DNA from: Candidatus Cloacimonadota bacterium
GTDB taxonomy: Bacteria > Cloacimonadota > Cloacimonadia > Cloacimonadales > TCS61
Length of the DNA: 58,346 nucleotides
Direction: 5' to 3'
Assembly: GCA_018400535.1 (NCBI GenBank)
Contig: JAGYMQ010000095.1
Coordinates: 1 to 58,346, forward strand
Of the stretch, positions 1 to 7,786 are shown one piece after another (position 1 is the first letter of the stretch; every line of letters starts with the position of its first letter). The position numbers were made by a program, and so were the translations under genes. Under the pieces are notes generated by a model that worked only from the letters and a program-made list of their open reading frames with translations, was not told where the DNA came from and ran no database searches.

Positions 1-58
1 TCCCTTCTCCCTTCTCCCTTCTCCCTTCTCCCTTCTCCCATCACCCATCACTCATCTC
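1..58. repeat. Heptamer tandem repeat with G-quadruplex potential
   Basis: Five perfect copies of the 7-mer CCCTTCT run from position 2 to 36, followed by CCC and three diverged heptamers (CCATCAC, CCATCAC, TCATCTC) up to position 58. On the minus strand this reads as GGGAGAA units, giving at least six G-triplets separated by 4 nt, which is the spacing of a G-quadruplex. The array touches the stop codon of the M1 peptidase gene (57-59), so it forms the start of that gene's 3' untranslated region. The left edge of the window cuts the array, so its full length is unknown. Confidence 0.85.
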
Positions 59-2942
59 ACTTCACTAGCAACATCTTTCTGCTAGCGACAAGTTTTCCAT
101 CTACCTGCAATTGATAGAAATATACTCCGCTGCTGACGGGTTTATTGTTTTCATCTCGTCCGTTCCAGGTCTTTGTCATCTTGAGCTCTTCGACTCCGCT
201 CAGAGTGACAGGCAGAGTGCGAATGTTCTGTCCTTTCAAATTATAAATAATTATCTCCGTGCTCTCTGTGTTTTCCGTGGTGAGAGAAAACGAGATAGTC
301 GTTGAAGGGTTGAAGGGATTGGGAAAATTCTGGAATAGTTTATTTGCTTTTGGGATAATGAGTTGTGTAACTTTCGATCCTCCAATTTCAGCAAGTATCT
401 GATCAAAAAAGAGTGTTACGTCATTTTCCAAAAAGAAATAAAGTGGAAATCCAAACAGCGCAAAAGTGCCTTCTGGCTCAGATTTGACAGCACAATCTTC
501 TCCGATGTAGGAGCTGCCAGCAATTCCATCGAATTGATAAAAACCATTATTTGCATCAGGGAAAAGACAAACGTAGGGCAAAGTTCCACCGAAAGCAGGA
601 TTGAGCTTATCTGGGTCGAGAGAAAGTGCTGAATAATCTGATGAGCTGGCATTTGTGAATTCCCATTCGGAAACAAGTTGCGTTTGTCCAATATCAAGAA
701 AATCACTTTTGAAATCATCAGGAATCTCATTGGCTGTTTTCCAGCCTGAAATGATCAAATTTCCACCACTCACAAGGTAGCAGCCCAGATCATCGAGATC
801 ATCTTCCAATAACGGCTGATTCAGATCATCATCATGCCAGATAACAATTGAATAATGACGCAAATTATCCAAACCCGGTGCTCCTTCATCATTATAATCC
901 CACGCTGTGAAATCCGTATTTAAAACATTTTGGTAAAATTGATCTACCATAGCATCATCAGGATTGCCCTGCGTGCCGGGGCCATCTACTGTTTCATCGA
1001 CGACTAAAATTCCTTGATCAAGAGGAAATTCCAATGGTGTTGCTTGATAAATTTCAGAAAACATTGTGGAAAATTCATCGATCACTGCTTTAATTTTGTA
1101 GTAATATGTCGTTCCATTCTGCACATTTTCGTCCCAGTAAGAATTTTCTGTTATCAATTCTGAATTGATCTTGACAAAATCATCGTTTGGTTGATCAGAA
1201 CGATAAATATCATAGCCATCCACCCCAATCTCGGGAAGAAATTCATTCCAATAAACAACTACCATTTCATCGGCGGCATAAGCATTATTGATCTGGACAT
1301 TTTTGTGGGTCGATCCTCTTGATAGCACCCAGCTATCGGGATCAAATTCCAAGCTCTCAAAATTTATATCTGCAAGTGGAATAATAGATTGCATCTCTGA
1401 TCCCGAAGGAGCTGAAGAGACCAAAACAGAATCGTAATATGTTTCATAATTAATTTGAAGAGGAACAGGAAGTCCGATAAATTCTGCTGTGCCATTAGAA
1501 TTAGATTTAACGAAGGTCATTAATTCAGGATTGACAGGATCATTCTTGATGAGCCACGAAAATTCAAATTTTGGCGTTCCCGATTTGAAAATCCAATCTT
1601 CGAAAAAAGTTTGCAAATAATCATTTTGCGTAAGAGAATCACAAACCGCAACGAAATCATCTGTGATCACATTTCCATTATGGAATTTGTTGAAATATGT
1701 TTGCAAAATCTCGAAAAACGTATCATTGCCAACGATACGGCGTAACATATGCAGAACAGAAGCGGGTTTTTCGTAAGTGGCTGGAGTAAAAAAAGCACCA
1801 GCTGGAGGATCATAGACAACATAAGGTGTGTTTCCCGCCCAATTTTTATAATAATTCTGGATGGAGATGCGCGTATAATCCAACATTGCTTGATAATCCT
1901 GCCAATGTTCTGTATAAAGCGCTTCCGAATAAGTGGCAAAACCTTCCGAAAGCCAAATATCTTTCCAGGTCAAAGCGGTTAGACAATCGCCAAACCACTG
2001 ATGTGAAAGTTCATGAGCGATGATCGTTTCATAGGTATGATTTCCGGTGATCAAAGAATTGTTCAAGGTTGTCATTGTCTGATGTTCCATCGCGGCATAG
2101 GTTGCAAAACTGGTGACGGCATTTCCATATTTTTCGAAAGGATAATCGCCATAAAGATCAGAATATACCTGCATCATAAAAGGAAGATTGGAAAAATCTT
2201 CGGTTGCATTGGAAACCATTCCTGGTGGCACAAAATTTTGTATGGGAATATCGCCAAAATTATCATTCAATTCAACCAATTCCTGGCAAACCAGAGAAAC
2301 AAGATATGTCGCCATCGGATTTCCGCCTTCCCAGTGATGTGTTCGCGTTCCATTTCCATTATTCACAACATCTGTCAAAATTCCATTGCTGGCAACTTCC
2401 CAATCTTCGCGCACCGTGATATGAAGGTCGGTGACAGCTTTATCCCAGGGATGATCATAACAGGGCCACCAATAGCGAGAAGCATTCGGGTCTGAAATCG
2501 TGAAAACATGGTAATTGGAAAAAAACATACCCAATCCATCCCAAAGCGGATTTCCCTCGTAATCAACTATTAGCGAAAATACATCTCCAGCGTTAATATT
2601 TTGTAACTGGATCGTTATCTCATGATCATCATAAGTGAAATCTGCATTACTATTATTCAATAAAACGTTATTCACGGTCATCTGTTCCAATTCAAAAATG
2701 ATCTCGCTCAGCGTTTCTTCGGCAACGATCTGGGCAATAACTGTCCCCGAAATAAAATCATTTGCATTATCTATCTGCATTGAAATGTCATAATGTGTCA
2801 CATCAAAACCGTGTGCTGAATCGGCTCTTGTCAATTCGTAGTAATTCTCAGCAAAAGCTTGATTTGTTCTGGCGCAGCGTGGGACAGAAAATAGCAAGCT
2901 GAAGCTAAGTAAAAAGATAAGAAGCAGAAAATACTTTTTCAT
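57..2942 (-). CDS. Secreted M1-family metallopeptidase with C-terminal sorting domain
   Basis: This 961-residue secreted zinc aminopeptidase-like protein starts with a hydrophobic signal peptide (residues 1-30). The gluzincin motif HELSHQWFGD is at 310-319 with the third zinc ligand in LSEGF (E333), and the M1 substrate-recognition motif appears as AAMEHQ (283-288). A fibronectin type III-like segment lies at about 565-655, then a region of unknown fold with 'ILVVDE', then a C-terminal sorting domain opening with NFPNPFNPSTT and ending SRKMLLVK, as used for T9SS-like surface secretion. The protein probably degrades external peptides for uptake. Its sorting domain is unusual: two segments are encoded by short repeats (174-210 and 255-284). 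Family assignment is strong; substrate is unknown. Confidence 0.92.
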   Translation of the reverse strand: MKKYFLLLIFLLSFSLLFSVPRCARTNQAFAENYYELTRADSAHGFDVTHYDISMQIDNANDFISGTVIAQIVAEETLSEIIFELEQMTVNNVLLNNSNADFTYDDHEITIQLQNINAGDVFSLIVDYEGNPLWDGLGMFFSNYHVFTISDPNASRYWWPCYDHPWDKAVTDLHITVREDWEVASNGILTDVVNNGNGTRTHHWEGGNPMATYLVSLVCQELVELNDNFGDIPIQNFVPPGMVSNATEDFSNLPFMMQVYSDLYGDYPFEKYGNAVTSFATYAAMEHQTMTTLNNSLITGNHTYETIIAHELSHQWFGDCLTALTWKDIWLSEGFATYSEALYTEHWQDYQAMLDYTRISIQNYYKNWAGNTPYVVYDPPAGAFFTPATYEKPASVLHMLRRIVGNDTFFEILQTYFNKFHNGNVITDDFVAVCDSLTQNDYLQTFFEDWIFKSGTPKFEFSWLIKNDPVNPELMTFVKSNSNGTAEFIGLPVPLQINYETYYDSVLVSSAPSGSEMQSIIPLADINFESLEFDPDSWVLSRGSTHKNVQINNAYAADEMVVVYWNEFLPEIGVDGYDIYRSDQPNDDFVKINSELITENSYWDENVQNGTTYYYKIKAVIDEFSTMFSEIYQATPLEFPLDQGILVVDETVDGPGTQGNPDDAMVDQFYQNVLNTDFTAWDYNDEGAPGLDNLRHYSIVIWHDDDLNQPLLEDDLDDLGCYLVSGGNLIISGWKTANEIPDDFKSDFLDIGQTQLVSEWEFTNASSSDYSALSLDPDKLNPAFGGTLPYVCLFPDANNGFYQFDGIAGSSYIGEDCAVKSEPEGTFALFGFPLYFFLENDVTLFFDQILAEIGGSKVTQLIIPKANKLFQNFPNPFNPSTTISFSLTTENTESTEIIIYNLKGQNIRTLPVTLSGVEELKMTKTWNGRDENNKPVSSGVYFYQLQVDGKLVASRKMLLVK
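174..210 (-). repeat. REP-like palindromic element inside the M1 peptidase gene
   Basis: A 37-bp imperfect palindrome begins TGTCATCTTGAGC and ends GCTCAGAGTGACA; the 13-nt arms match at 11 positions around a short loop. Read on the minus strand it encodes VTLSGVEELKMT in the sorting domain, where family members normally have a variable turn between two beta strands. It resembles the 'TCTGAGCG.AGTCGAAG' interspersed repeats that I recall from many environmental bacterial genomes. The identification as a mobile repeat is inference. Confidence 0.6.
255..284 (-). repeat. CACGGA-type interspersed repeat inside the M1 peptidase gene
   Basis: On the minus strand this stretch reads as CACCACGGAAAACACAGAG followed by AGCACGGAG: a roughly 9-10 nt periodic CAC-rGA unit. 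It encodes the TTENTESTE segment between the first two strands of the sorting domain. Similar CACGGA/CACAGA periodic repeats are common between genes in many environmental genomes (recollection, not searched). A related 10-nt periodic repeat occurs at 7541-7570. Confidence 0.5.
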
Positions 2943-3021
2943 GATTCCTCCAAAAAATTAACGGAAATTTTTTTCGAGACAAAATATTTTAATGACTTTT
3001 CGGCAACTTATTTTTCCAAAT

Positions 3022-3067
3022 TTTTCAAAAAGAAAAGACCTTTCAACCAGGGCAAGCTGAAAGGTCT
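3022..3067 (-). terminator. Rho-independent terminator of the PDZ-protein operon
   Basis: On the minus strand a 10-bp perfect stem (AGACCTTTCA pairing with TGAAAGGTCT, positions 3058-3067 and 3036-3045) with a 12-nt loop is followed by TTTCTTTTT. It lies just downstream of the PDZ gene stop codon and upstream of the M1 peptidase gene, so it separates the two transcription units. Confidence 0.85.
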
Positions 3068-3093
3068 CTTGCTATTAGAAGGAGGAATGAGAA

Positions 3094-4368
3094 TCAGAAT
3101 TCTTCTTTTTTATCTTCAAAGATTTCGATTTCTATATCGACATCTTTCAATTCTTCTTTTATTTCCTGTAGTGAATTTTTCATATTGTTTATCTCGTCCA
3201 ATTTGAACTCCTTTATAATCCGTATATCGTCTAGATCATCTTTCATTGTATCAAGATCTTGCCAGTGTTTTTCAAGACCATCGATCATAACTTTCACTTC
3301 ACCATTTTCTAATTTTAAGCGCACATCATTTCTGCCTCTCACTTTTTCACCGATCCTGGTTGTGATATTTATAATCTCACCATTACGAGATATCTCCATA
3401 TTGATCGTATCTCCGATCTCTTTTTCTTGGATAATGTCACGCAGGATCACATCCTTTTTACCATTGATCGATAAAATTTCATCGCCCACCTGAAAACCCG
3501 CTTTTTCAGCTGGTGAATCGGCAAATACTTCTTTTACGGTCATCGTTTTAGTCGTCTTATTTTCTCCGTTCTTGTTTTCCTGTTTCTCTTCAATCTTCAA
3601 GCGCACACCGATCCATTTCTCATCATCATTTATATCATATTTGTAAAACAGGACATTGCCAGGCATGAAGTCGAGTGAAAAGGGAAATTCTTCGCTGTCA
3701 AAGAAGAAGTCATTGATCTTTTCTGTTTTGCCCAAAGTCAATTCGATCTCTTTTTCCTTTCCATTTCTAAAAATATTGAGAGTAACTTTTTCTTCAGGTT
3801 CATAATTTTCCAGCATTTTCTGGAGCTGTTCAGCAGTATAAAGTTTTTCATTTTGGAATTTCATCAGGAAATCACCTTTTTTTAATCCAGCTTTTTCTGC
3901 GGGAGAATCTTCACTGATCCTCGTTATCTTCAAGCCAAAATTTTCTTGATAATCTTCTCTATCTTCTTCTTCCAATTCTGTCAAAAAAATTCCAATGTAT
4001 GCTTTTTTTTCTCGGTGAAAAAGAGACGATTCCGCCAAAACAAGTTTGCATTTTTTCCTTTTTTGATCTCGCAAAAAATCAATCTTGATCTCGTCACCTG
4101 GTTGATAAAAAGAGAGCATCTTGTGAATTTGATCGATAGTGAATATCTTATCGTCATCAATTTCCAAAAGAATATCATCCTTTTCCAATCCAGCTTTTTC
4201 TGCTGGTGAATCTGCGATGACTTTGTTGACAACGACTCCATGCTTTAGTTCAGAATATTTTTCCGGTTCAAGCTCTCCTAAAATTAGTCCCATCCGCACA
4301 TTGTTCAAAGCAGATAGCGAAACAAAAATCATTATCAGAAAACACAAAAAAGTAATTGTTTTTCTCAT
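3094..4368 (-). CDS. Exported triple-PDZ-domain protein
   Basis: The protein has 424 residues with an N-terminal signal peptide (about 1-20) and three PDZ domains (about 25-115, 122-213 and 255-345). Each carries the same 'DSPAEKAG' carboxylate-binding-loop region followed by a G/D-containing turn (KDDILLEI, KGDFLMKF, VGDEILSI). A charged, probably coiled-coil tail covers about 365-424. There is no protease domain, so it is not DegP-like; it is more likely a periplasmic binding or scaffold protein. An AGGAG ribosome binding site precedes the ATG. It is the third gene of an operon with an ECF sigma factor and an anti-sigma-like protein, suggesting a role in envelope-stress sensing, though no partner is visible. 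Confidence 0.85.
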   Translation of the reverse strand: MRKTITFLCFLIMIFVSLSALNNVRMGLILGELEPEKYSELKHGVVVNKVIADSPAEKAGLEKDDILLEIDDDKIFTIDQIHKMLSFYQPGDEIKIDFLRDQKRKKCKLVLAESSLFHREKKAYIGIFLTELEEEDREDYQENFGLKITRISEDSPAEKAGLKKGDFLMKFQNEKLYTAEQLQKMLENYEPEEKVTLNIFRNGKEKEIELTLGKTEKINDFFFDSEEFPFSLDFMPGNVLFYKYDINDDEKWIGVRLKIEEKQENKNGENKTTKTMTVKEVFADSPAEKAGFQVGDEILSINGKKDVILRDIIQEKEIGDTINMEISRNGEIINITTRIGEKVRGRNDVRLKLENGEVKVMIDGLEKHWQDLDTMKDDLDDIRIIKEFKLDEINNMKNSLQEIKEELKDVDIEIEIFEDKKEEF

Positions 4369-4379
4369 TTTTTTCTCCT

Positions 4380-4871
4380 TCAGAAACTCGCTTCGCGCGG
4401 TTTCTGTATTTTGTTTGATCTGTTGAATTCAGAAATGATCATAACAGCTTGCGAATCGGGCGAGATATATTTCCGAATTAGATAAGCTTTTTCTTCCTTA
4501 TATTTTTTGGGATCAATTCTTTTTTTGATATCTGGATTATGAATTGAAGTATAGAAAAAATTTTTGCTGAAATTTTCTGAAATATCATAGAAATCGCTAT
4601 TATAATCAACTTTTTCTATAGCTTCTTCTTTTTGTTGTGATTGGAAAGCAAATTGATTTATACTGGAAGTGATTCTGGGAAAAATGATACTGATGATGAG
4701 AAAAAATGCTAATATGCCAGCGAAAGTAACAGCATAGCGGAATTTTTTGCGATAATGCTGTTCGGGTGAATGATATCTGGCGATCAATTCATTACGTAGT
4801 TTTTCTTCAAAAGGATCATTTTCGATCTGTGGAATTTTCATCTCAAACAATTTTTTTTCAAGGTTTTTCAT
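4380..4871 (-). CDS. Anti-sigma-factor-like single-pass membrane protein
   Basis: The 163-residue protein has a charged cytoplasmic N-terminus (about 1-45), one transmembrane segment (about 47-66) and a periplasmic C-terminus. Its start overlaps the stop of the sigma gene by 4 nt (ATGA), so it is translationally coupled, the usual arrangement for a membrane anti-sigma factor. No zinc-binding HxxxCxxC motif of the ZAS family is present, and I see no clear family match. The assignment rests on gene order, topology and size. The periplasmic part could receive a signal from the downstream PDZ protein (inference). Confidence 0.65.
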   Translation of the reverse strand: MKNLEKKLFEMKIPQIENDPFEEKLRNELIARYHSPEQHYRKKFRYAVTFAGILAFFLIISIIFPRITSSINQFAFQSQQKEEAIEKVDYNSDFYDISENFSKNFFYTSIHNPDIKKRIDPKKYKEEKAYLIRKYISPDSQAVMIISEFNRSNKIQKPREASF

Positions 4872-5413
4872 TTCATCTCCTTTTCGAGTTGAGAGCGGAT
4901 TTTTTTTAAAAGACGATGCATCCGCACTTTCACTGTGCCTTCTTTCTTTTTCAATATTTCGCCGATCTCTTGATAACTCATTTTCTCAAAAAATCGTAGC
5001 GAGATCAGATTTTGCTCGTCAGAAGATAGTTCACCCAATTTCCTTTTAAGATTGGAATAATCGATCTCGAAATCTTCGCCTTGCACTGTATTCCAATTCA
5101 ATTTCTGCTGGAGCTTTTGTTCGCGCTTACGTTCCCGAAAATATTGATTCATTTCGCTGAGAGCGATGCGATATAACCAAGCTGAAAAGCTGCTGCGTCG
5201 AGATGTAAAAAAACGAAATCTGGTCAGATTCTTCATTGCTTTGAAAAACACGTTAGAAACAATCTCATTACGCACGGCATCGTCTTGCACTCTATGAAAA
5301 ACAAAATTATTTATCTTCGGAAAATATTTTCGATACAAATAATCGAATTCTCCAAGATCTTTTTTTGCTTTTATTACTTTTTCTATTTCTCTGCTCAAAA
5401 TTTTCATCCTCAT
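4868..5413 (-). CDS. ECF-family RNA polymerase sigma factor
   Basis: This 181-residue sigma-70 family protein contains only regions 2 and 4, as in ECF sigma factors. Region 2 covers about 20-95 (FDYLYRKYFPKINNFVFHRV ... FSAWLYRIALSEMNQYFRER). Region 4 covers about 120-178, with the helix-turn-helix MSYQEIGEILKKKEGTVKVR. It directs RNA polymerase to a dedicated set of promoters, probably including its own (see 5426-5452). It is the first gene of a sigma/anti-sigma/PDZ operon divergent from the TolC-like gene. A second Met two codons downstream is an alternative start. Confidence 0.92.
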   Translation of the reverse strand: MRMKILSREIEKVIKAKKDLGEFDYLYRKYFPKINNFVFHRVQDDAVRNEIVSNVFFKAMKNLTRFRFFTSRRSSFSAWLYRIALSEMNQYFRERKREQKLQQKLNWNTVQGEDFEIDYSNLKRKLGELSSDEQNLISLRFFEKMSYQEIGEILKKKEGTVKVRMHRLLKKIRSQLEKEMK

Positions 5414-5425
5414 TTTCTATTTATG

Positions 5426-5452
5426 ATAACGTCCAAAAAAAAAATTGTTACA
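5426..5452 (-). promoter_or_regulatory. Putative autoregulated ECF promoter
   Basis: On the minus strand TGTAAC (5447-5452) is followed after 15 nt, mostly a T-run, by CGTTAT (5426-5431), ending 12 nt upstream of the sigma-factor start. An AAC-containing -35 and a CGT-containing -10 are typical of ECF promoters such as the B. subtilis sigma-W/X/M classes (usually 16-17 nt apart). The position fits autoregulation. The short distance to the start codon is a weak point. Confidence 0.4.
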
Positions 5453-5549
5453 TCTTTTTTGCAAACTTTAAAGAAAAATTTCTGGACAAGCAAAGCCACA
5501 AAAATCAGCTAAACAAAAAAATATCAGAACCCTAATTATGGAGATTTTT

Positions 5550-6785
5550 ATGAAGAAGTTTGTTGCGATCTTGATGCTGTTAATTATTTTCCAGACAGTT
5601 TTTTGTGAAAATTATAAACTGGAAGACCTTATCCGAATAGGCTTAGAAAATTCATATGATATGCAGAGTCAAAAAATTTATTTGCAGAATGCCAAAAGTG
5701 ATCTGCGCAGTAGCTATCTTGATCTTCTGCCTGGTTTCTCCGCTTCTTTTGGCAGTTCACGCAATTTCGATCAAACCAATGAATGGGAAAATAACGCATC
5801 ACTTTCTCTCAATAAAAGTTTTTTCTTGAATGAACCGAGTTATTACAATGTGCGCTTTTCTATTCTGGATATGAAAAATGCTGAAATTTCCGACCTTGAC
5901 CAGAAGAAACAGGTAGTCTATTCGATCTTTTCGGATTTTTTATCAATTTTGGAAGCACAGAAAAATCTCGAGATCCAAAAAAGCAATCTCAAGCTTCAGC
6001 AGCATATCCACAAACAGATCCAGATCCAATTTGAGAACGGCGAAAAATCCAAGCTTGATCTCAAACAAAGTGAAAATTCGCTGATCGATTATCAAATTGC
6101 GGTGAAAGATGCAGAAATTTCTCTTTCCAAAACACGTTCAGAACTTTTTCTCTTTCTCGATCATGAAGATCGGGGCTACATTTTTCAAGAACCAAATATC
6201 TCAGAATGGCAAATTCCTAAGTTCCGACTGAATCTCTCTCTGGAACAGCGAAAAAATGAAATTAAAAAAAGTGAGATCAATCTTTTCCAACAAAAAATGA
6301 ATTTTTTACCATCCCTTTCACTCAGCTATTCTTTATATCACAATGATCCTGATGATGTCTATGCTTTTGGTGATTATCAGCGAAGTTCCAATACGCTTGC
6401 TCTCAACGCCAGCTATGATATTTTTGATCTTCTTGATAAGAAAGAAAATTTGGGAAAAACACGTCGCAATTTGAAATTGCAAAAGCTTGCTTATGAGCTG
6501 GCAAAAAATGAATTAGAAAAAAACTGGCAGATCCTTGAGAAAGAATTGAAAAATTTAGAAAACACACGCGATCTTTACCAACAGAAGTTAAAATTGGCAG
6601 AAGAAAATCTTCAAATGGCTCAGCAACAGTATAATCTTGGCGTTATCAGTTTATTAGAATTAGATCGTATAAAATTGGATTATCAAAACTCGCAAATTTC
6701 CTATCTGAATCGTTATTATCAACTTTTGCGAAAGCAGGAAGAAATGCGTCTGCTCATTTCAGATAAAATTCTGGGTAAATGGTAA
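5550..6785 (+). CDS. TolC-family outer-membrane efflux-like protein
   Basis: The product has 411 residues with a signal peptide (MKKFVAILMLLIIFQTVFC) and two long alpha-helical coiled-coil repeats containing the 'LLPGFSASFGSS' / 'FLPSLSLSYSL' beta segments. This is the duplicated barrel-plus-tunnel plan of the outer membrane efflux protein family. It would form a trimeric exit duct for small molecules or a type I secretion system. No inner-membrane pump or adaptor is encoded nearby. I place the start at 5550 because a GGAG at 5540-5543 sits 6 nt before this ATG; an upstream in-frame ATG at 5538 overlaps that site. The next gene overlaps by 7 nt. Confidence 0.85.
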   Translation: MKKFVAILMLLIIFQTVFCENYKLEDLIRIGLENSYDMQSQKIYLQNAKSDLRSSYLDLLPGFSASFGSSRNFDQTNEWENNASLSLNKSFFLNEPSYYNVRFSILDMKNAEISDLDQKKQVVYSIFSDFLSILEAQKNLEIQKSNLKLQQHIHKQIQIQFENGEKSKLDLKQSENSLIDYQIAVKDAEISLSKTRSELFLFLDHEDRGYIFQEPNISEWQIPKFRLNLSLEQRKNEIKKSEINLFQQKMNFLPSLSLSYSLYHNDPDDVYAFGDYQRSSNTLALNASYDIFDLLDKKENLGKTRRNLKLQKLAYELAKNELEKNWQILEKELKNLENTRDLYQQKLKLAEENLQMAQQQYNLGVISLLELDRIKLDYQNSQISYLNRYYQLLRKQEEMRLLISDKILGKW

Positions 6786-7483
6786 AACAAAATATTCACC
6801 ACTTTTTAACTGAGATTGAAGCTGACCTTGTCCTTGATGCAGCAACGGGACGAGGCGAATTTATCAACTATATCAAACATTTCAAACATTTTGGAAAGAT
6901 CATTGCCATCGATATAGAAGCTAAAAGCAAAGAATATCTGGAAAAGAATTTCCCTGATCAAGAAGTAAAATTCATCAGAATGGATGCGCATTCCCTTGAT
7001 TTTCGTCCTGAATATTTCGATGCTGTCTGCCTCTCAAATTCTCTGCATCATCTGGATCAACCGCAGAAAATTCTACAAAATCTCTATCAAGTTCTGAAAA
7101 AAGATGGATATTTCATCGTGCAAGAAATGTATCGTGATGACTTGACTGAAGCACAAAACAGCCATGTTCTTCTGCATCATTGGAGTGCAAAATTAGACAG
7201 GCTGAAAGGAAAAACCCACAATGAAACATTTAAACGATCTGAAATAGTTGAGTTATTTTCCACCATAAATTTACAAAAACGAAATTTAATCGACCATACT
7301 TATCCACTGGAAAATCCAAAAGATGAAAAGTTACTCGCTCATTATACAAAAATGATCGAAAAAATGCAAATTAGAGCGGAAAATGATCATCCTTTAAAAC
7401 GAGAATTAGCTAAGATCAAAGCTCATATTTTGCAATATGGCTACGCTCCTGCGAACTCACTCTTTTTGATCGGTAGAAAATAG
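6779..7483 (+). CDS. Class I SAM-dependent methyltransferase
   Basis: A 234-residue methyltransferase with motif I LVLDAATGRGEF (about 17-28), the acidic post-I strand IIAIDIEAKS, and the motif 'FDAVCLSNSLHHLDQP' typical of methyltransferase-11/UbiE-like enzymes. The C-terminal half is helical and may bind substrate. It overlaps the end of the TolC-like gene by 7 nt and is therefore cotranscribed with it. The substrate cannot be told from the sequence. Confidence 0.85.
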   Translation: MVKQNIHHFLTEIEADLVLDAATGRGEFINYIKHFKHFGKIIAIDIEAKSKEYLEKNFPDQEVKFIRMDAHSLDFRPEYFDAVCLSNSLHHLDQPQKILQNLYQVLKKDGYFIVQEMYRDDLTEAQNSHVLLHHWSAKLDRLKGKTHNETFKRSEIVELFSTINLQKRNLIDHTYPLENPKDEKLLAHYTKMIEKMQIRAENDHPLKRELAKIKAHILQYGYAPANSLFLIGRK

Positions 7484-7786
7484 TTTGGGAAATTTCGCGT
7501 AACTCGACATTCCAATTTCGAGAGTTCACCATAAAAGAAACCACGAATTAACGCGAATTAACACAAATTACATCACGTAACTCGACATTCCAATTTCGAG
7601 AGCTTCTTGAAATCCTAACCTTACGAATCCGGATCTGAATGAAATAGTGCAAGAAGGCTTCGCAAGGTTACTTTTCAAAGCTTCACTCAAAAAAAAACCG
7701 ATGAGCATTCATTTCAAGAAAAGTGCGATCTGGTTTTTGTCAGATATTTTCCAAATTTTGGATCAAAAACAGATATTTCCAGAATT
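7484..7786. repeat. Intergenic cluster of short interspersed repeats
   Basis: This gene-free stretch of about 300 bp holds nested repeats. The 27-mer starting CGTAACTCGACATTCC and ending AATTTCGAGAG occurs twice without mismatch (7498-7524 and 7576-7602); each copy contains an imperfect palindrome with arms CTCGA/TCGAG. Between them are three 10-nt units CCACGAATTA, ACGCGAATTA, ACACAAATTA (7541-7570). To the right an inverted pair TAACCTTACGAA (7616-7627) and TTCGCAAGGTTA (7659-7670) pair at 11 of 12 positions. No open reading frame with a ribosome binding site was seen. The convergent genes on both sides end next to the cluster. Confidence 0.8.

Noticed and set aside
416-730. Overlapping open frames of 60-160 codons on both strands inside the M1 peptidase gene
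   Set aside because: They lack ribosome binding sites and family motifs and follow the codon structure of the real gene in other frames.
7541-7570. Possible CRISPR-like array from three 10-nt units
   Set aside because: Units are contiguous, only 10 nt long and without unique spacers; no cas genes are present.
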